Origin: Kiritimatiellia bacterium
GTDB lineage: Bacteria > Verrucomicrobiota > Kiritimatiellia > UBA8416 > SLMC01
DNA: 19,957 nt
Assembly (NCBI GenBank): GCA_007133745.1
Contig: SLMC01000229.1
Span: forward strand, 1 to 19,957
Reading direction: 5' to 3'
Shown: piece after piece, positions 8,576 to 16,428 of the stretch
Numbering within the stretch: the stretch's first letter is position 1
Layout of the letters: each line of letters begins with the position of its first letter
Notes under the pieces: generated by a model
What the model saw: only the letters and a program-made list of their open reading frames with translations
The model's database searches: none
What the model was told of the DNA's origin: nothing
Made by a program: the position numbers and the translations under genes

Positions 8576-11328
8576 TTCAAAAAGTCCGCGAATTTGCCCG
8601 ATTCCATCGCCGTTATGCCGTGAAAACTCACCCGTGATCCGTCAAACCCGGCTTTCGCCAGCCGATCGGCAAGCCGCCGCATCCTTCTGTCCGCGCTGCC
8701 CGAGCCGCTAAGGTATTGGCAACTTTCAGGATGACAGCCGAGAATCACAACCTTGCGCGCTCCCGATTCAAGAGCGGAAAGCGCCATGCGCGGATCGACG
8801 TCGCCGGCGCAGGGCACGACGATGATCTTGACCGACGCCCCGTACGACCGGCCGGCCGCCCGAGCGGCGGGCGCGGCCGAGTTCTCGCATGCGAACACGA
8901 CCGTTTTCGGTCGGGCGCCGATTTCAGCCGTTATCCGCTCGTCCGTGAAGCCGGGCAGCGTCATCGCCTGCGCGGGACACTCGCTGACGCAAATGCCGCA
9001 TCTCTTGCAGGATACGGGCGAAGGAAACGCGGCTTTTCTTTCCGGGTCGATCGCTATCGCGCCATGCGGGCAAACGCGCAGGCAGGTCAGGCACAACACG
9101 CATTTTTCGGCGTTCACCGTCGCGACATCGTCGCGCTTGCGCAAGGCGTCCCCGCTCAGCAGGGCATGCATGCGGTACGCCACCGCCAAACCGTCCATCA
9201 GTCCCGCCCGGCATTCCGAATCGCCGCGCGCGGCGCCGACAACAAAAACGCCGGGCCGGTTCGTCAGCCCGGGCAGCAGCCATATGCTGTCGTATTGCCA
9301 CTCGCCCTCGGGCCCCGCTCTCAAGCCGGCAACGCCCCGCTGCACAGCGGCGCTGCCGCTCCAGTTCCGCCGTTCGACAAACACGGCGATATCGAACGTT
9401 TCCGATACATCCGCTCCGGCCACGGCATCCGTCGACCGCACAACCGCCCGGCCGGCCCTTTCCGTAACCGCCGGGTTCGTGTCGAACTTCACGACAACCG
9501 TTCCGGCCGCGCGCGCGCGCCGGTACAGCCGCTCCATTCCGGTTGCGGCAACACGCGCGTTGCGGCAGAATATTTTCGTCTGTATCCCGCGTATGGACAT
9601 GTTTTCGGCAGTCGTCAACACGCGAATCCATGCCTCGCGTCCATGCTCGCCGTCCATGTCCAGCAGAAACGCGACCCGCCTGACGACGGCGCCTTGGCGT
9701 ACCTTCGCCCGCAAGCCGGCCAGGCCCATGATCGCGCCGGACATGTGTCCTGTTGCGGGCGCCGCTGTCGAGCCGGTAGCCAGCGCCAGGGCGCCCGCCG
9801 CAACGGTTTGCCGTTCGCGGCGCCCGCGCAGGAACAACGAAAAACCGCCCTGCTCGCCCGTCACGGATTCCAGCGCGGTTTCCGGATACCGAACGATGCC
9901 CGGCTCGTTCCCGACCGCGTCGCGGAGTCGGGCGACAAGATCGCGCGCCCGTGCTTCGGCAGCCTCCGAATCGGCGTCGAGATGGCCGGCCTGTTCCGGC
10001 GCGGCACGCCCGCCCAAGTCCGGGCCGCGGTGGATCAAGGCCACGCGATGCCCCAGTTTGGCCAGCGCGAGCGCCGTCTGCATTCCGGAGACGCCTCCGC
10101 CGACAACCGCCGTGTCGCGGTTGACCCCGCGTTTCCCTCTGCCAACCCGGCGGCCGACGGCCGCGCCGAGTATCAGGGCGCTGACAGACTCCGCCTGCGC
10201 GATGCAGCCGGCGATATCCTTCGGCGACTCGGCGGCGCCGGCGACGTAAATGCCCGGCCTCTGAAGGTCCGGCTGCGCCGCCGCCCGTTTCAAACCCAAA
10301 AAACCCTGCGCGTCGGAGGCTATGCCAAGCTTGGTCGCCAAACTCAAGCCGTCGGGCGGCGGACGAATGCCCACGGAGAGCACGACCAGATCGAACGTCT
10401 CCTCGCGCACACCGGCCCGATCCTCGCTCCGGGCTCCGTTTCCGGTTGCGCCCGCTTCGGTCGCGACCTTCACGCGCACCGTCCCCTCGGGCCCGGCGTT
10501 CAACGCGTACGGCCGGGAGCGAACAAACCGCATCGTGTCCTTGCATTGCCCGTAAAATGTTTCGAACCCCTTGCCAAACGTCTGAATATCCATGTAGAAC
10601 ACGGCTATGTCGGTGTCGGGGGACTGATGCTTGACGCGCGTCGCCATGCGCAGCGCGTAGGCGCAGCAAACGGTGGAGCAGTAGTCGGTATCCTCCGGTC
10701 GCCGATGCAGCTCCTCCGTTCTCGACCCCACGCATTGAATGAAGGCCATGCGCTTGGGAACGGTATTGTCGGACGGTCGGACAATCCTTTGTTTCGCGGC
10801 CAGTTGCCGTTCCGCTTCGACTCCGGTGATCACGTTGGGAATGACGCCGTATCCGTACGAACTGTTTTCGACCGGATCGAACGGCCGGTAGCCGATGGCG
10901 ACGACAACGAAATCCGCGTCGATCCGCTTCGTCCGCCGCCGGTTTCCGCCGAGGACCGCCGTAAACCGGCGTCCGTTCCGGCCGGGCAGAATATCGAGCG
11001 CTTCGGCGGATGTGTGCAACCGGATGGGCGCCGGCGCGCCGCGCGCGCGGCCACGGCGCCGCGCCGCCGCCGATTCCCGAACGGACCTGAATATCTCGTC
11101 GGCCACGCACACGTTGCAGCGCACGCACGCGGCGGCGGCCTTGCACCCCATCTCCGCGGCATGCCCGCCAATATCCGGCTGCTTCTCGACCAGATGCACG
11201 TCCAGCCCGCCGCGGCTCAAACGGTCGGCAACGGCGGCGCCGGCTACGCCGCCGCCGATAACGAGCGCCGTTCGCCCGCGTTGCGCACTGCGGGAACCCC
11301 GCACTGTCGATATGGCGTCTTTTTTCAT
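8572..11328 (-). CDS. QmoB-like HdrA-MvhD fusion flavoprotein
   Basis: A 918-residue protein. Module 1 is HdrA-like: FAD GGGVAG 25-30, a cluster region C62, C68, C71, C74, then CVGSR 199-203 with YCSTVCC 216-222, and GIYVAGAAESPKDIAGCI 359-376. Module 2 is a second Rossmann FAD unit (GGGVSG 410-415, ALATGS 515-520, VFVVGAARG 694-702) without the CVGSR/CC cysteines. Two ferredoxin motifs follow (C743/746/749/753 and C774/777/780/784), then a C-terminal MvhD domain from about 808 with C814, C840, and C865-HPES-C870. This HdrA plus MvhD order is that of QmoB, which is shorter (about 750 residues). The MvhD CxxC motif reads CENS, so one cysteine is absent. The start at 11328 has only a weak upstream GAAGGTGAAG. 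It is 58 bases after folD and overlaps metV, so it belongs to the MTHFR transcript. Confidence 0.88.
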   Translation of the reverse strand: MKKDAISTVRGSRSAQRGRTALVIGGGVAGAAVADRLSRGGLDVHLVEKQPDIGGHAAEMGCKAAAACVRCNVCVADEIFRSVRESAAARRRGRARGAPAPIRLHTSAEALDILPGRNGRRFTAVLGGNRRRTKRIDADFVVVAIGYRPFDPVENSSYGYGVIPNVITGVEAERQLAAKQRIVRPSDNTVPKRMAFIQCVGSRTEELHRRPEDTDYCSTVCCAYALRMATRVKHQSPDTDIAVFYMDIQTFGKGFETFYGQCKDTMRFVRSRPYALNAGPEGTVRVKVATEAGATGNGARSEDRAGVREETFDLVVLSVGIRPPPDGLSLATKLGIASDAQGFLGLKRAAAQPDLQRPGIYVAGAAESPKDIAGCIAQAESVSALILGAAVGRRVGRGKRGVNRDTAVVGGGVSGMQTALALAKLGHRVALIHRGPDLGGRAAPEQAGHLDADSEAAEARARDLVARLRDAVGNEPGIVRYPETALESVTGEQGGFSLFLRGRRERQTVAAGALALATGSTAAPATGHMSGAIMGLAGLRAKVRQGAVVRRVAFLLDMDGEHGREAWIRVLTTAENMSIRGIQTKIFCRNARVAATGMERLYRRARAAGTVVVKFDTNPAVTERAGRAVVRSTDAVAGADVSETFDIAVFVERRNWSGSAAVQRGVAGLRAGPEGEWQYDSIWLLPGLTNRPGVFVVGAARGDSECRAGLMDGLAVAYRMHALLSGDALRKRDDVATVNAEKCVLCLTCLRVCPHGAIAIDPERKAAFPSPVSCKRCGICVSECPAQAMTLPGFTDERITAEIGARPKTVVFACENSAAPAARAAGRSYGASVKIIVVPCAGDVDPRMALSALESGARKVVILGCHPESCQYLSGSGSADRRMRRLADRLAKAGFDGSRVSFHGITAMESGKFADFLK

Positions 11329-11386
11329 CCGTTTAGCTTCACCTTCGGATTTCCCGACCTCCGGGTTGCGGGCGAATACCGACGGC

Positions 11387-12271
11387 CTAACCGGCCGCGC
11401 TTGTCTTCGCGCTTTCCACGGTGTTGTACATGAGCATGGCGATCGTCATCGGCCCCACGCCGCCGGGCACGGGCGTGATCAGGCTCGCTTTTTCCTTGAT
11501 CGCCTCGAAGTCCACGTCGCCCACCAGCCGGCAACCGCTTTTCCGGCTCGCATCTTCCACGCGGTTGACGCCAACGTCGATCACCACGACACCGTCCTTA
11601 ACCATGTCAGCGGTGACGGTGTTCGGCCGGCCGGCCGCCACGACGACAATATCCGCCTGGCGCGTATGATATGCGATATCGGCGGTGCCCGTGTGGCAGA
11701 TCGTGACCGTGGCATTCGCGTTTTCCTTCTTCTGAAGCAGCATGTTGGCGACCGGCTTGCCCACGATATTGCTTCGGCCCACCACGACAACGTGCGCGCC
11801 CCCGACCTGGACTCCGCTCCGGGTCAGCAACTGGATCACGCCGTGCGGCGTACAGGGCAGAAACGCCTTCTCGCCCAGAACCATGCGGCCGACATTCACG
11901 GGATGAAACCCGTCGACGTCCTTGGACGGATCGATGGTCATGAGCGCTTCGGCCTCGTTCAGATGTTTCGGCAACGGCAACTGGACAAGTATGCCGTTGA
12001 TCTTCGGGTCCGCGTTCATTTTCCCGATCAGCGCCAAGAGCTCGGCCTGCGACGTCGTCGCGGGCAGCCGGTTGTCGTCCGAATACAGGCCCGTTTCCGC
12101 GCAGGCCCGTTCCTTGGCCGTCACGTAGGATTGCGAAGCCGGATCTTCGCCGACCAGAATCACGCCCAGTCCGGGCACAATCCCCTTCTCCTTCAGCCTC
12201 GCCGTTTCCGCCTTGAGCTCGGCGCGTATGTCCTGCGCCACCTGTTTTCCGTCTATAATCTTCGCTGTCAT
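11387..12271 (-). CDS. folD: Bifunctional methylene-THF dehydrogenase / methenyl-THF cyclohydrolase
   Basis: A 294-residue FolD of normal length. It interconverts 10-formyl-, methenyl- and methylene-THF using NAD(P). Catalytic and binding features are all present: SYVTAKE with Tyr49 and Lys53, VQLPLP 96-101, KDVDGFHPVN with Asp120, the Rossmann signature GRSNIVGKP 165-173, and PGGVGPMT near the C terminus. The start at 12271 is fixed by a perfect AGGAGG (12280-12285 on the complement) 8 bases upstream. It follows fhs across a 210-base gap holding an inverted repeat, and precedes the HdrA-MvhD fusion by 58 bases. With fhs and metFV it completes the methyl branch from formate to methyl-THF. The cofactor preference (NAD or NADP) cannot be told from these motifs. 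Confidence 0.97.
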   Translation of the reverse strand: MTAKIIDGKQVAQDIRAELKAETARLKEKGIVPGLGVILVGEDPASQSYVTAKERACAETGLYSDDNRLPATTSQAELLALIGKMNADPKINGILVQLPLPKHLNEAEALMTIDPSKDVDGFHPVNVGRMVLGEKAFLPCTPHGVIQLLTRSGVQVGGAHVVVVGRSNIVGKPVANMLLQKKENANATVTICHTGTADIAYHTRQADIVVVAAGRPNTVTADMVKDGVVVIDVGVNRVEDASRKSGCRLVGDVDFEAIKEKASLITPVPGGVGPMTIAMLMYNTVESAKTSAAG

Positions 12272-12326
12272 TGTCGTCGCCTCCTAAGGTCGGGTGTTCT
12301 GTCAAAATTAACAGGACGTTTTTCAG

Positions 12327-12412
12327 AGATTAGGGCAAAAGATTAAGGCGAAAGATTAGGGCTCAAGACGCGAACCCCTTAATCTTTTGCCCTAATCTTT
12401 CGCCTTAATCTT
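12327..12412. repeat. Inverted array of 13-nt repeats with two alternative hairpins
   Basis: Three tandem 13-nt units of the form AGATTARGGCRAA (12327-12365, the last unit degenerate) face about three inverted units (12375-12412). Two pairings are possible: arms 12328-12348 and 12377-12397 (21 bp, perfect), or arms 12339-12362 and 12389-12412 (24 bp, perfect, 26-base loop). The arms overlap, so the two hairpins exclude each other. The element lies between fhs and folD. There is no T-run as expected of a simple intrinsic terminator. It may be a dispersed intergenic repeat, an mRNA processing or stability element, or a weak attenuator. Confidence 0.85.
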
Positions 12413-12482
12413 CCCTTGTCCCCTTCATTGTATTCCTTGGAAACTGGATATTCCGTGCCGTGAAATCTGGGGGGAGTCCGCG

Positions 12483-14246
12483 CTAAAACAGCCCCTTAAC
12501 CTTGCCGGTTTCCACATCCACATCGATCTTCCTGAACGCGGGATTGGAGCACGTGCCGGGCATCAGCTTGATGGCGCCGGCCACCGGCACAATGAAGCCT
12601 GCGCCCTTGTAGATCAGAATATCGCTGATAGGCAGCGTCCAGCCTTTCGGCCTGCCCTTGACATCGGGATCGTGAGACAGGCTGAGATGGGTCTTGACCA
12701 TGCAGGTCCCCAGCCGGGCGGACTCCGGATCGGACTCGAACATTTTGGCCTTTTCCAGCGCCTTGTCGGAATAGGTCACGCCGTCGGCGCCGTAAACGTT
12801 CCTGGCGATCAGTTCGATCCTGTCCCGCAAAGGCGTCTCCAGTTCGTAAAGGAAACGGAAGTCGGTCTTCTCGTTGCAGGCCGAAATCACGGCCTCGGCC
12901 AGCTCGATGGCGCCGTCTCCGCCTTTCAGCCAGTGGTCCGATACCGCGCACAGGGCGCCGTGTTCTTCGGCGATCCGCTTGACCAGCGCAATCTCGGCCT
13001 TCGTATCGGTATAGAAGCTGTTGATGCAGACGACCGGTCGGACGCCGCTCTTTGCGACCGTCTCGATATGGGCGATCAGGTTCTCGCAGCCGGTTTCCAG
13101 CAGGCCGAGGTTTTCCTTCGTATACACCTCGTCCAGCGGAATGCCCGGACTGACTTTCGGCCCGCCGCCGTGCATTTTAAGCGCGCGTATTGTGGCCGTG
13201 ACAACCACGGCGTCGGGTGCGATCCCGGAGAACCGGCATTTCAGGTTCCAGAATTTCTCGAACCCGATATCGGCGCCGAACCCGCTTTCGGTCACAAGGT
13301 AATCGCTCAGCCTGACGCCCAGTTCGTCGGCAATGATGGAGCTCTGGCCGATCGCGATGTTGGCGAACGGGCCGGCATGCACGAAGACCGGCTGCCCTTC
13401 AAGCGTCTGAAGCAGATTCGGGTTCAAGGCGTCGACCATCCACGCGGTCATGGCGCCGTCGACTTCAAGGTCGGCCGTTGTGATCGCGCCGCCCTGCTTG
13501 TCGTAAGCCACGATGATCTTCGCCATGCGCTCGCGCATGTCTTTCAGATCCTTGGCGACAGCGAGAATGGCCATGATTTCGCTGGAAACGGTTATCTGGA
13601 ATCCGGACGCCATTTCGAATCCGTCCATCTTGCCGCCCTGGCCGATCGTGATGTTGCGCAACGCTTGCGCGCAGAAATCGATGGCCCATTTCATTTCCAC
13701 GCGATGGGGATCGATATCGAGACGCTTGAGGCCGCTTTTGGCCAGACGCGCGTCGTCGTAATTCCGTTCATGCTGCATGCGCGAGGTCAGCGCGACCATG
13801 GCCAGATTGTGCGCATTGGTGATGGAATCGATGTCGCCGGTCAGTCGGATGGAAAAATCGGTAAGCGGAATGCACTGCGCGAGACCGCCGCCGGCGGCGG
13901 AACCCTTGATGTTGAATGTCGGTCCGCCGCTGGGCTGGCGTATCGCGCCCGCCACGGATTTGCCGATTTTGCCCAGCCCTTGAATCAGCCCCATGGAGGT
14001 TGTGGTCTTGCCCTCGCCGAGCGGTGTGGGCGTAATGGCGGTCACGTCGACATATTTGCCTTTCGGAGCGTCCTTGAGACGGCGCGACGCGCGCAGAAAA
14101 TTCACCCGGCCGACATGCTTGCCCATGGGAATCAGCTCGTCGTCCTTCAGCCCAAGCTGTTCGGCCAATTGAGCGAACGGCCTCATGTTCGCTTCGGCGG
14201 CTTCCGCGATTTCCCAGTCCTTCATTTTCGTAGGATCGAGTTTCAT
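12483..14246 (-). CDS. fhs: Formate--tetrahydrofolate ligase (formyl-THF synthetase)
   Basis: A 587-residue enzyme that condenses formate and THF with ATP to give 10-formyl-THF, the entry step of the methyl branch. The nucleotide-binding loop TPLGEGKTT is at residues 74-82, followed by QPSGGPTFNIKGSAAGGG (98-115), DIDSITNAHNLAMVAL, GFGADIGFEKFWN, and a C-terminal CMVKTHLSLSHDP. It is about 30 residues longer than the Moorella enzyme (559). The motif PSGGPTFNIKGSA differs from the common PSLGPVFGIKGGA form, so it belongs to the variant clade I know from some Desulfovibrio-type bacteria (recollection, not checked). The start at 14246 has AAGGAGC about 8 bases upstream. It lies 84 bases after the epimerase gene and upstream of folD. 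It could also run in reverse during oxidation of C1 units. Confidence 0.97.
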   Translation of the reverse strand: MKLDPTKMKDWEIAEAAEANMRPFAQLAEQLGLKDDELIPMGKHVGRVNFLRASRRLKDAPKGKYVDVTAITPTPLGEGKTTTSMGLIQGLGKIGKSVAGAIRQPSGGPTFNIKGSAAGGGLAQCIPLTDFSIRLTGDIDSITNAHNLAMVALTSRMQHERNYDDARLAKSGLKRLDIDPHRVEMKWAIDFCAQALRNITIGQGGKMDGFEMASGFQITVSSEIMAILAVAKDLKDMRERMAKIIVAYDKQGGAITTADLEVDGAMTAWMVDALNPNLLQTLEGQPVFVHAGPFANIAIGQSSIIADELGVRLSDYLVTESGFGADIGFEKFWNLKCRFSGIAPDAVVVTATIRALKMHGGGPKVSPGIPLDEVYTKENLGLLETGCENLIAHIETVAKSGVRPVVCINSFYTDTKAEIALVKRIAEEHGALCAVSDHWLKGGDGAIELAEAVISACNEKTDFRFLYELETPLRDRIELIARNVYGADGVTYSDKALEKAKMFESDPESARLGTCMVKTHLSLSHDPDVKGRPKGWTLPISDILIYKGAGFIVPVAGAIKLMPGTCSNPAFRKIDVDVETGKVKGLF

Positions 14247-14330
14247 CGTGCGCTCCTTATTTCTTTAGGTGGAAATGTTCGGCCACAAAAACAAGTTTCG
14301 AGGAAAAGCGCAACCTATTTTTTCAAGGCG

Positions 14331-15410
14331 CTAAAACAAGCGCTTGAGCAGGCCCAGCGCGCCCTGACGCCATGGAACGCGATGGGTCACGCCGGACGTC
14401 GCGTTCCAGCGTTCGCCCTGAGCGAGATACCACTCGAAATTGCGAATCAGCGCCTCGCGATTCGAGTAGCGGGGCTCGAATCCGAGTTGTTCAACCGCCT
14501 TGTCGATGGACACGAAGGATTCCTTGCCGACCGTCTCGTAAATCCATTTGTACAGCGGCGAAAGGCGACAGAGTTCCAGGAGACGCAAGGCCAGGATGGC
14601 CGGTTTTTCGGGAATCGACACGATGCTTTTGCCGTGTCCCGCATGATCCAGAACCGCCTGAAAATCGGAACGGGGCGTCCCGAACTCGCGCGCGCCGACA
14701 TTGAACACGTCGTTCACCGTTCCGTCGGGCAGCGTAGCGCACAGCCAGATCGCCTGGCAGAGATCCTCGACATCCAGATACTGATAGCGATTATCGCCCC
14801 GGCCCAGCACGGGAAAATGGCGTCCGTCCCGCGCCCACTCGTACAGCATGGCGAAGACCCCGAGCCGTTCCGGCCCGATAAACGATTTAGGGCGCAGAAT
14901 CGGAATGCACATCCCGTGCCGCTCGCGAAATTCCTGACAGACGCGCTCCGCCTGCACCTTGGCCTCGCCGTAGGGCCCCACCCCGATCATCGGATCGCTC
15001 TCGAACAGCGGATGATGATCGGGCACGCCGTACACGGCCGTGGACGAAACGTGTATGACGCGCCGGACACCCGCCTCTTTCGCCGCGGCCAGCACGGTGC
15101 GCGTGCCTTCGACGTCAATGGAAATAATGTCGGCCGGCTTGTAGAGCGGCAGCGCGGCGGCCGCATGCACCACCACGTCCGCGCCTTCGAACGCGCGTCG
15201 CGCATCGGCCGGGTTGCGTATGTCGCCCTGCACGTGCCTGACCCGGTCGCGAACGTCGTCGTAGTCCAAGGGCAATAGATCGAGCGACACCGCCGTCCGC
15301 TCCTTGGCCAACAGGTAGCGCAACAGGTTGATTCCCAGAAAGCCCGCCCCGCCGGTCACGGCGAAAACGGCGGGGCTATCCGCCTTTTCATTCCCATCCG
15401 AATGCGTCAT
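14331..15410 (-). CDS. NAD-dependent epimerase/dehydratase (extended SDR family)
   Basis: A 359-residue extended short-chain dehydrogenase/reductase. The NAD-binding motif TGGAGFLG is at residues 19-26, GDIRNPADA near 62-70, VVHAAAALP 80-88, the Ser of VSSTAVYG 121-128, and the catalytic pair YGEAK with Tyr147 and Lys151. The fold and length fit sugar-nucleotide epimerases or dehydratases; 3-beta-hydroxysteroid-dehydrogenase-like members look similar. The substrate cannot be told. The start at 15410 has AGGAG about 10 bases upstream. It follows lpxA after a 198-base gap, which hints at an envelope or LPS sugar role, but this is only context. Confidence 0.9.
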   Translation of the reverse strand: MTHSDGNEKADSPAVFAVTGGAGFLGINLLRYLLAKERTAVSLDLLPLDYDDVRDRVRHVQGDIRNPADARRAFEGADVVVHAAAALPLYKPADIISIDVEGTRTVLAAAKEAGVRRVIHVSSTAVYGVPDHHPLFESDPMIGVGPYGEAKVQAERVCQEFRERHGMCIPILRPKSFIGPERLGVFAMLYEWARDGRHFPVLGRGDNRYQYLDVEDLCQAIWLCATLPDGTVNDVFNVGAREFGTPRSDFQAVLDHAGHGKSIVSIPEKPAILALRLLELCRLSPLYKWIYETVGKESFVSIDKAVEQLGFEPRYSNREALIRNFEWYLAQGERWNATSGVTHRVPWRQGALGLLKRLF

Positions 15411-15540
15411 GCGATTATGGCTCCTGCTTTATACAATCGTTGTCGGTCTTGCGACAGTCAATCGTCGTTTGAGGCGCAAAACCTTCTTGCCTTGCGCTTT
15501 TTGCGCAGCTTTCGGATGGACACACAAACGCACGTTTTAC

Positions 15541-15572
15541 ATTCCAACATTCCATCATTCCACCATTCCAGT
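15541..15572. repeat. 8-nt tandem repeat, four units of ATTCCANY
   Basis: Four back-to-back 8-nt units ATTCCAAC, ATTCCATC, ATTCCACC, ATTCCAGT occupy 15541-15572 in the 198-base gap between lpxA and the epimerase gene. The first six bases are invariant and the last two vary. No inverted partner was seen nearby. Nothing else recognisable is in this gap apart from a 5-bp hairpin (15493-15507), which is too weak to call a terminator. Confidence 0.85.
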
Positions 15573-15608
15573 CTTCCCAACCCCATGCGGGACGACCAAG
15601 GCGGCGGA

Positions 15609-16418
15609 TCACTCGCCATCCGCAGCCAAAGCCGCGATGCTGTCGGCGGTCATGGCGCACAGTCCGCGCGACGACTGATCGGCGAAGTCGCAAAATTCGA
15701 GGGCCGGACCGGAGGCGAACGTATTGCGAATGTCCTCGACGGCCTGCGTCACGTTCTTTCCCGAAGCGTAAAGAAGCTTGAACGCGCGGCGGACCTCCTG
15801 TCGTTCCGCGACCCCGAGTCCGGCCCGACGCAAGCCGATCACATTCAAGCCGGCCACGCGATTGAGCGTCAGCGGATTGATCGTGCAAAAAGGAGGCACA
15901 TCCTTCGACACGGCGCTCCCGCCCCCCATCATGACCAGGCGTCCGACTTTGCAAAACTGATGGACAAGGCAATTGCCGCTGATGAAAGCGCGTTCGCCGA
16001 CTTCAACGTATCCGCCCAGGAGCGTGGCGTTCGCCAGAATCACGCCCGGACCGAGCTTGACGTTGTGGGCGCAATGGGAAAAAGCCATCAAAAAACACCC
16101 CTCGCCGATTTCCGTTGCCGTGTTCGGTTTGGCGCCCCGATGCACGGTCACCCCTTCGCGAATCACGCATCGATCGCCAATAACCGCGCTGGACTCCCCG
16201 TCCGCGAATCCGATATCCTGGGGAATGTCGCCCAGCACGGCGCCGGCATGGACGCGGCAGCCAGCGCCCAGCCGCGTATAGCGCATCACGGAAACATGCG
16301 CGCCTATGACGCAGTTGTCCCCGATGCTCGTATCCCCCTCGATCACCGCGAAAGGGCCCACCTGCACATCGCGCCCCAAGCGGGCGCCGGAATCGATTAT
16401 AGCCGTCTTGTGAATCAT
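15609..16418 (-). CDS. lpxA: UDP-N-acetylglucosamine acyltransferase
   Basis: A 269-residue left-handed beta-helix (hexapeptide repeat) protein and the first enzyme of lipid A synthesis. The repeats run from residue 1 to about 185, followed by a helical C-terminal domain (VAERQEVRRAFKLLYASGKN). Against E. coli LpxA from memory, the catalytic His125 corresponds to His118 (SHCAHNV), His122 to His115, and His160 to His153 (LVHQF). The E. coli His144 position is Tyr137 (LGGYVEV). Gly173, part of the acyl-length ruler, is kept as Gly166, which suggests a long hydroxyacyl chain (inference). The start at 16418 follows AGGGAGG by 5 bases, and this Shine-Dalgarno overlaps the radC stop codon. Other lipid A genes (lpxC, lpxD, fabZ, lpxB) are not in the window. 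Confidence 0.94.
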   Translation of the reverse strand: MIHKTAIIDSGARLGRDVQVGPFAVIEGDTSIGDNCVIGAHVSVMRYTRLGAGCRVHAGAVLGDIPQDIGFADGESSAVIGDRCVIREGVTVHRGAKPNTATEIGEGCFLMAFSHCAHNVKLGPGVILANATLLGGYVEVGERAFISGNCLVHQFCKVGRLVMMGGGSAVSKDVPPFCTINPLTLNRVAGLNVIGLRRAGLGVAERQEVRRAFKLLYASGKNVTQAVEDIRNTFASGPALEFCDFADQSSRGLCAMTADSIAALAADGE

Positions 16419-16428
16419 ACTGTCCTCC

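Noticed and set aside
8716..11433. A 905-codon plus-strand open frame opposite the HdrA-MvhD fusion.
   Set aside because: It lacks recognisable motifs, is rich in Arg/Gly/His/Pro as expected from GC-rich antisense, and the minus-strand frame has clear family signatures throughout.
14310..14345. Possible intrinsic terminator after the epimerase gene (GCGC stem).
   Set aside because: The stem has a bulge, and on the minus strand it is followed by an A-run, not a T-run.
12672..15278. An 868-codon plus-strand open frame covering fhs and the epimerase gene.
   Set aside because: It spans two well-supported opposite-strand genes and their gap, and its composition is that of an antisense shadow.
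15493..15507. TGCGC-TTTTT-GCGCA hairpin between lpxA and the epimerase gene.
   Set aside because: A 5-bp stem with the T-run in the loop is not a terminator and is likely to occur by chance.
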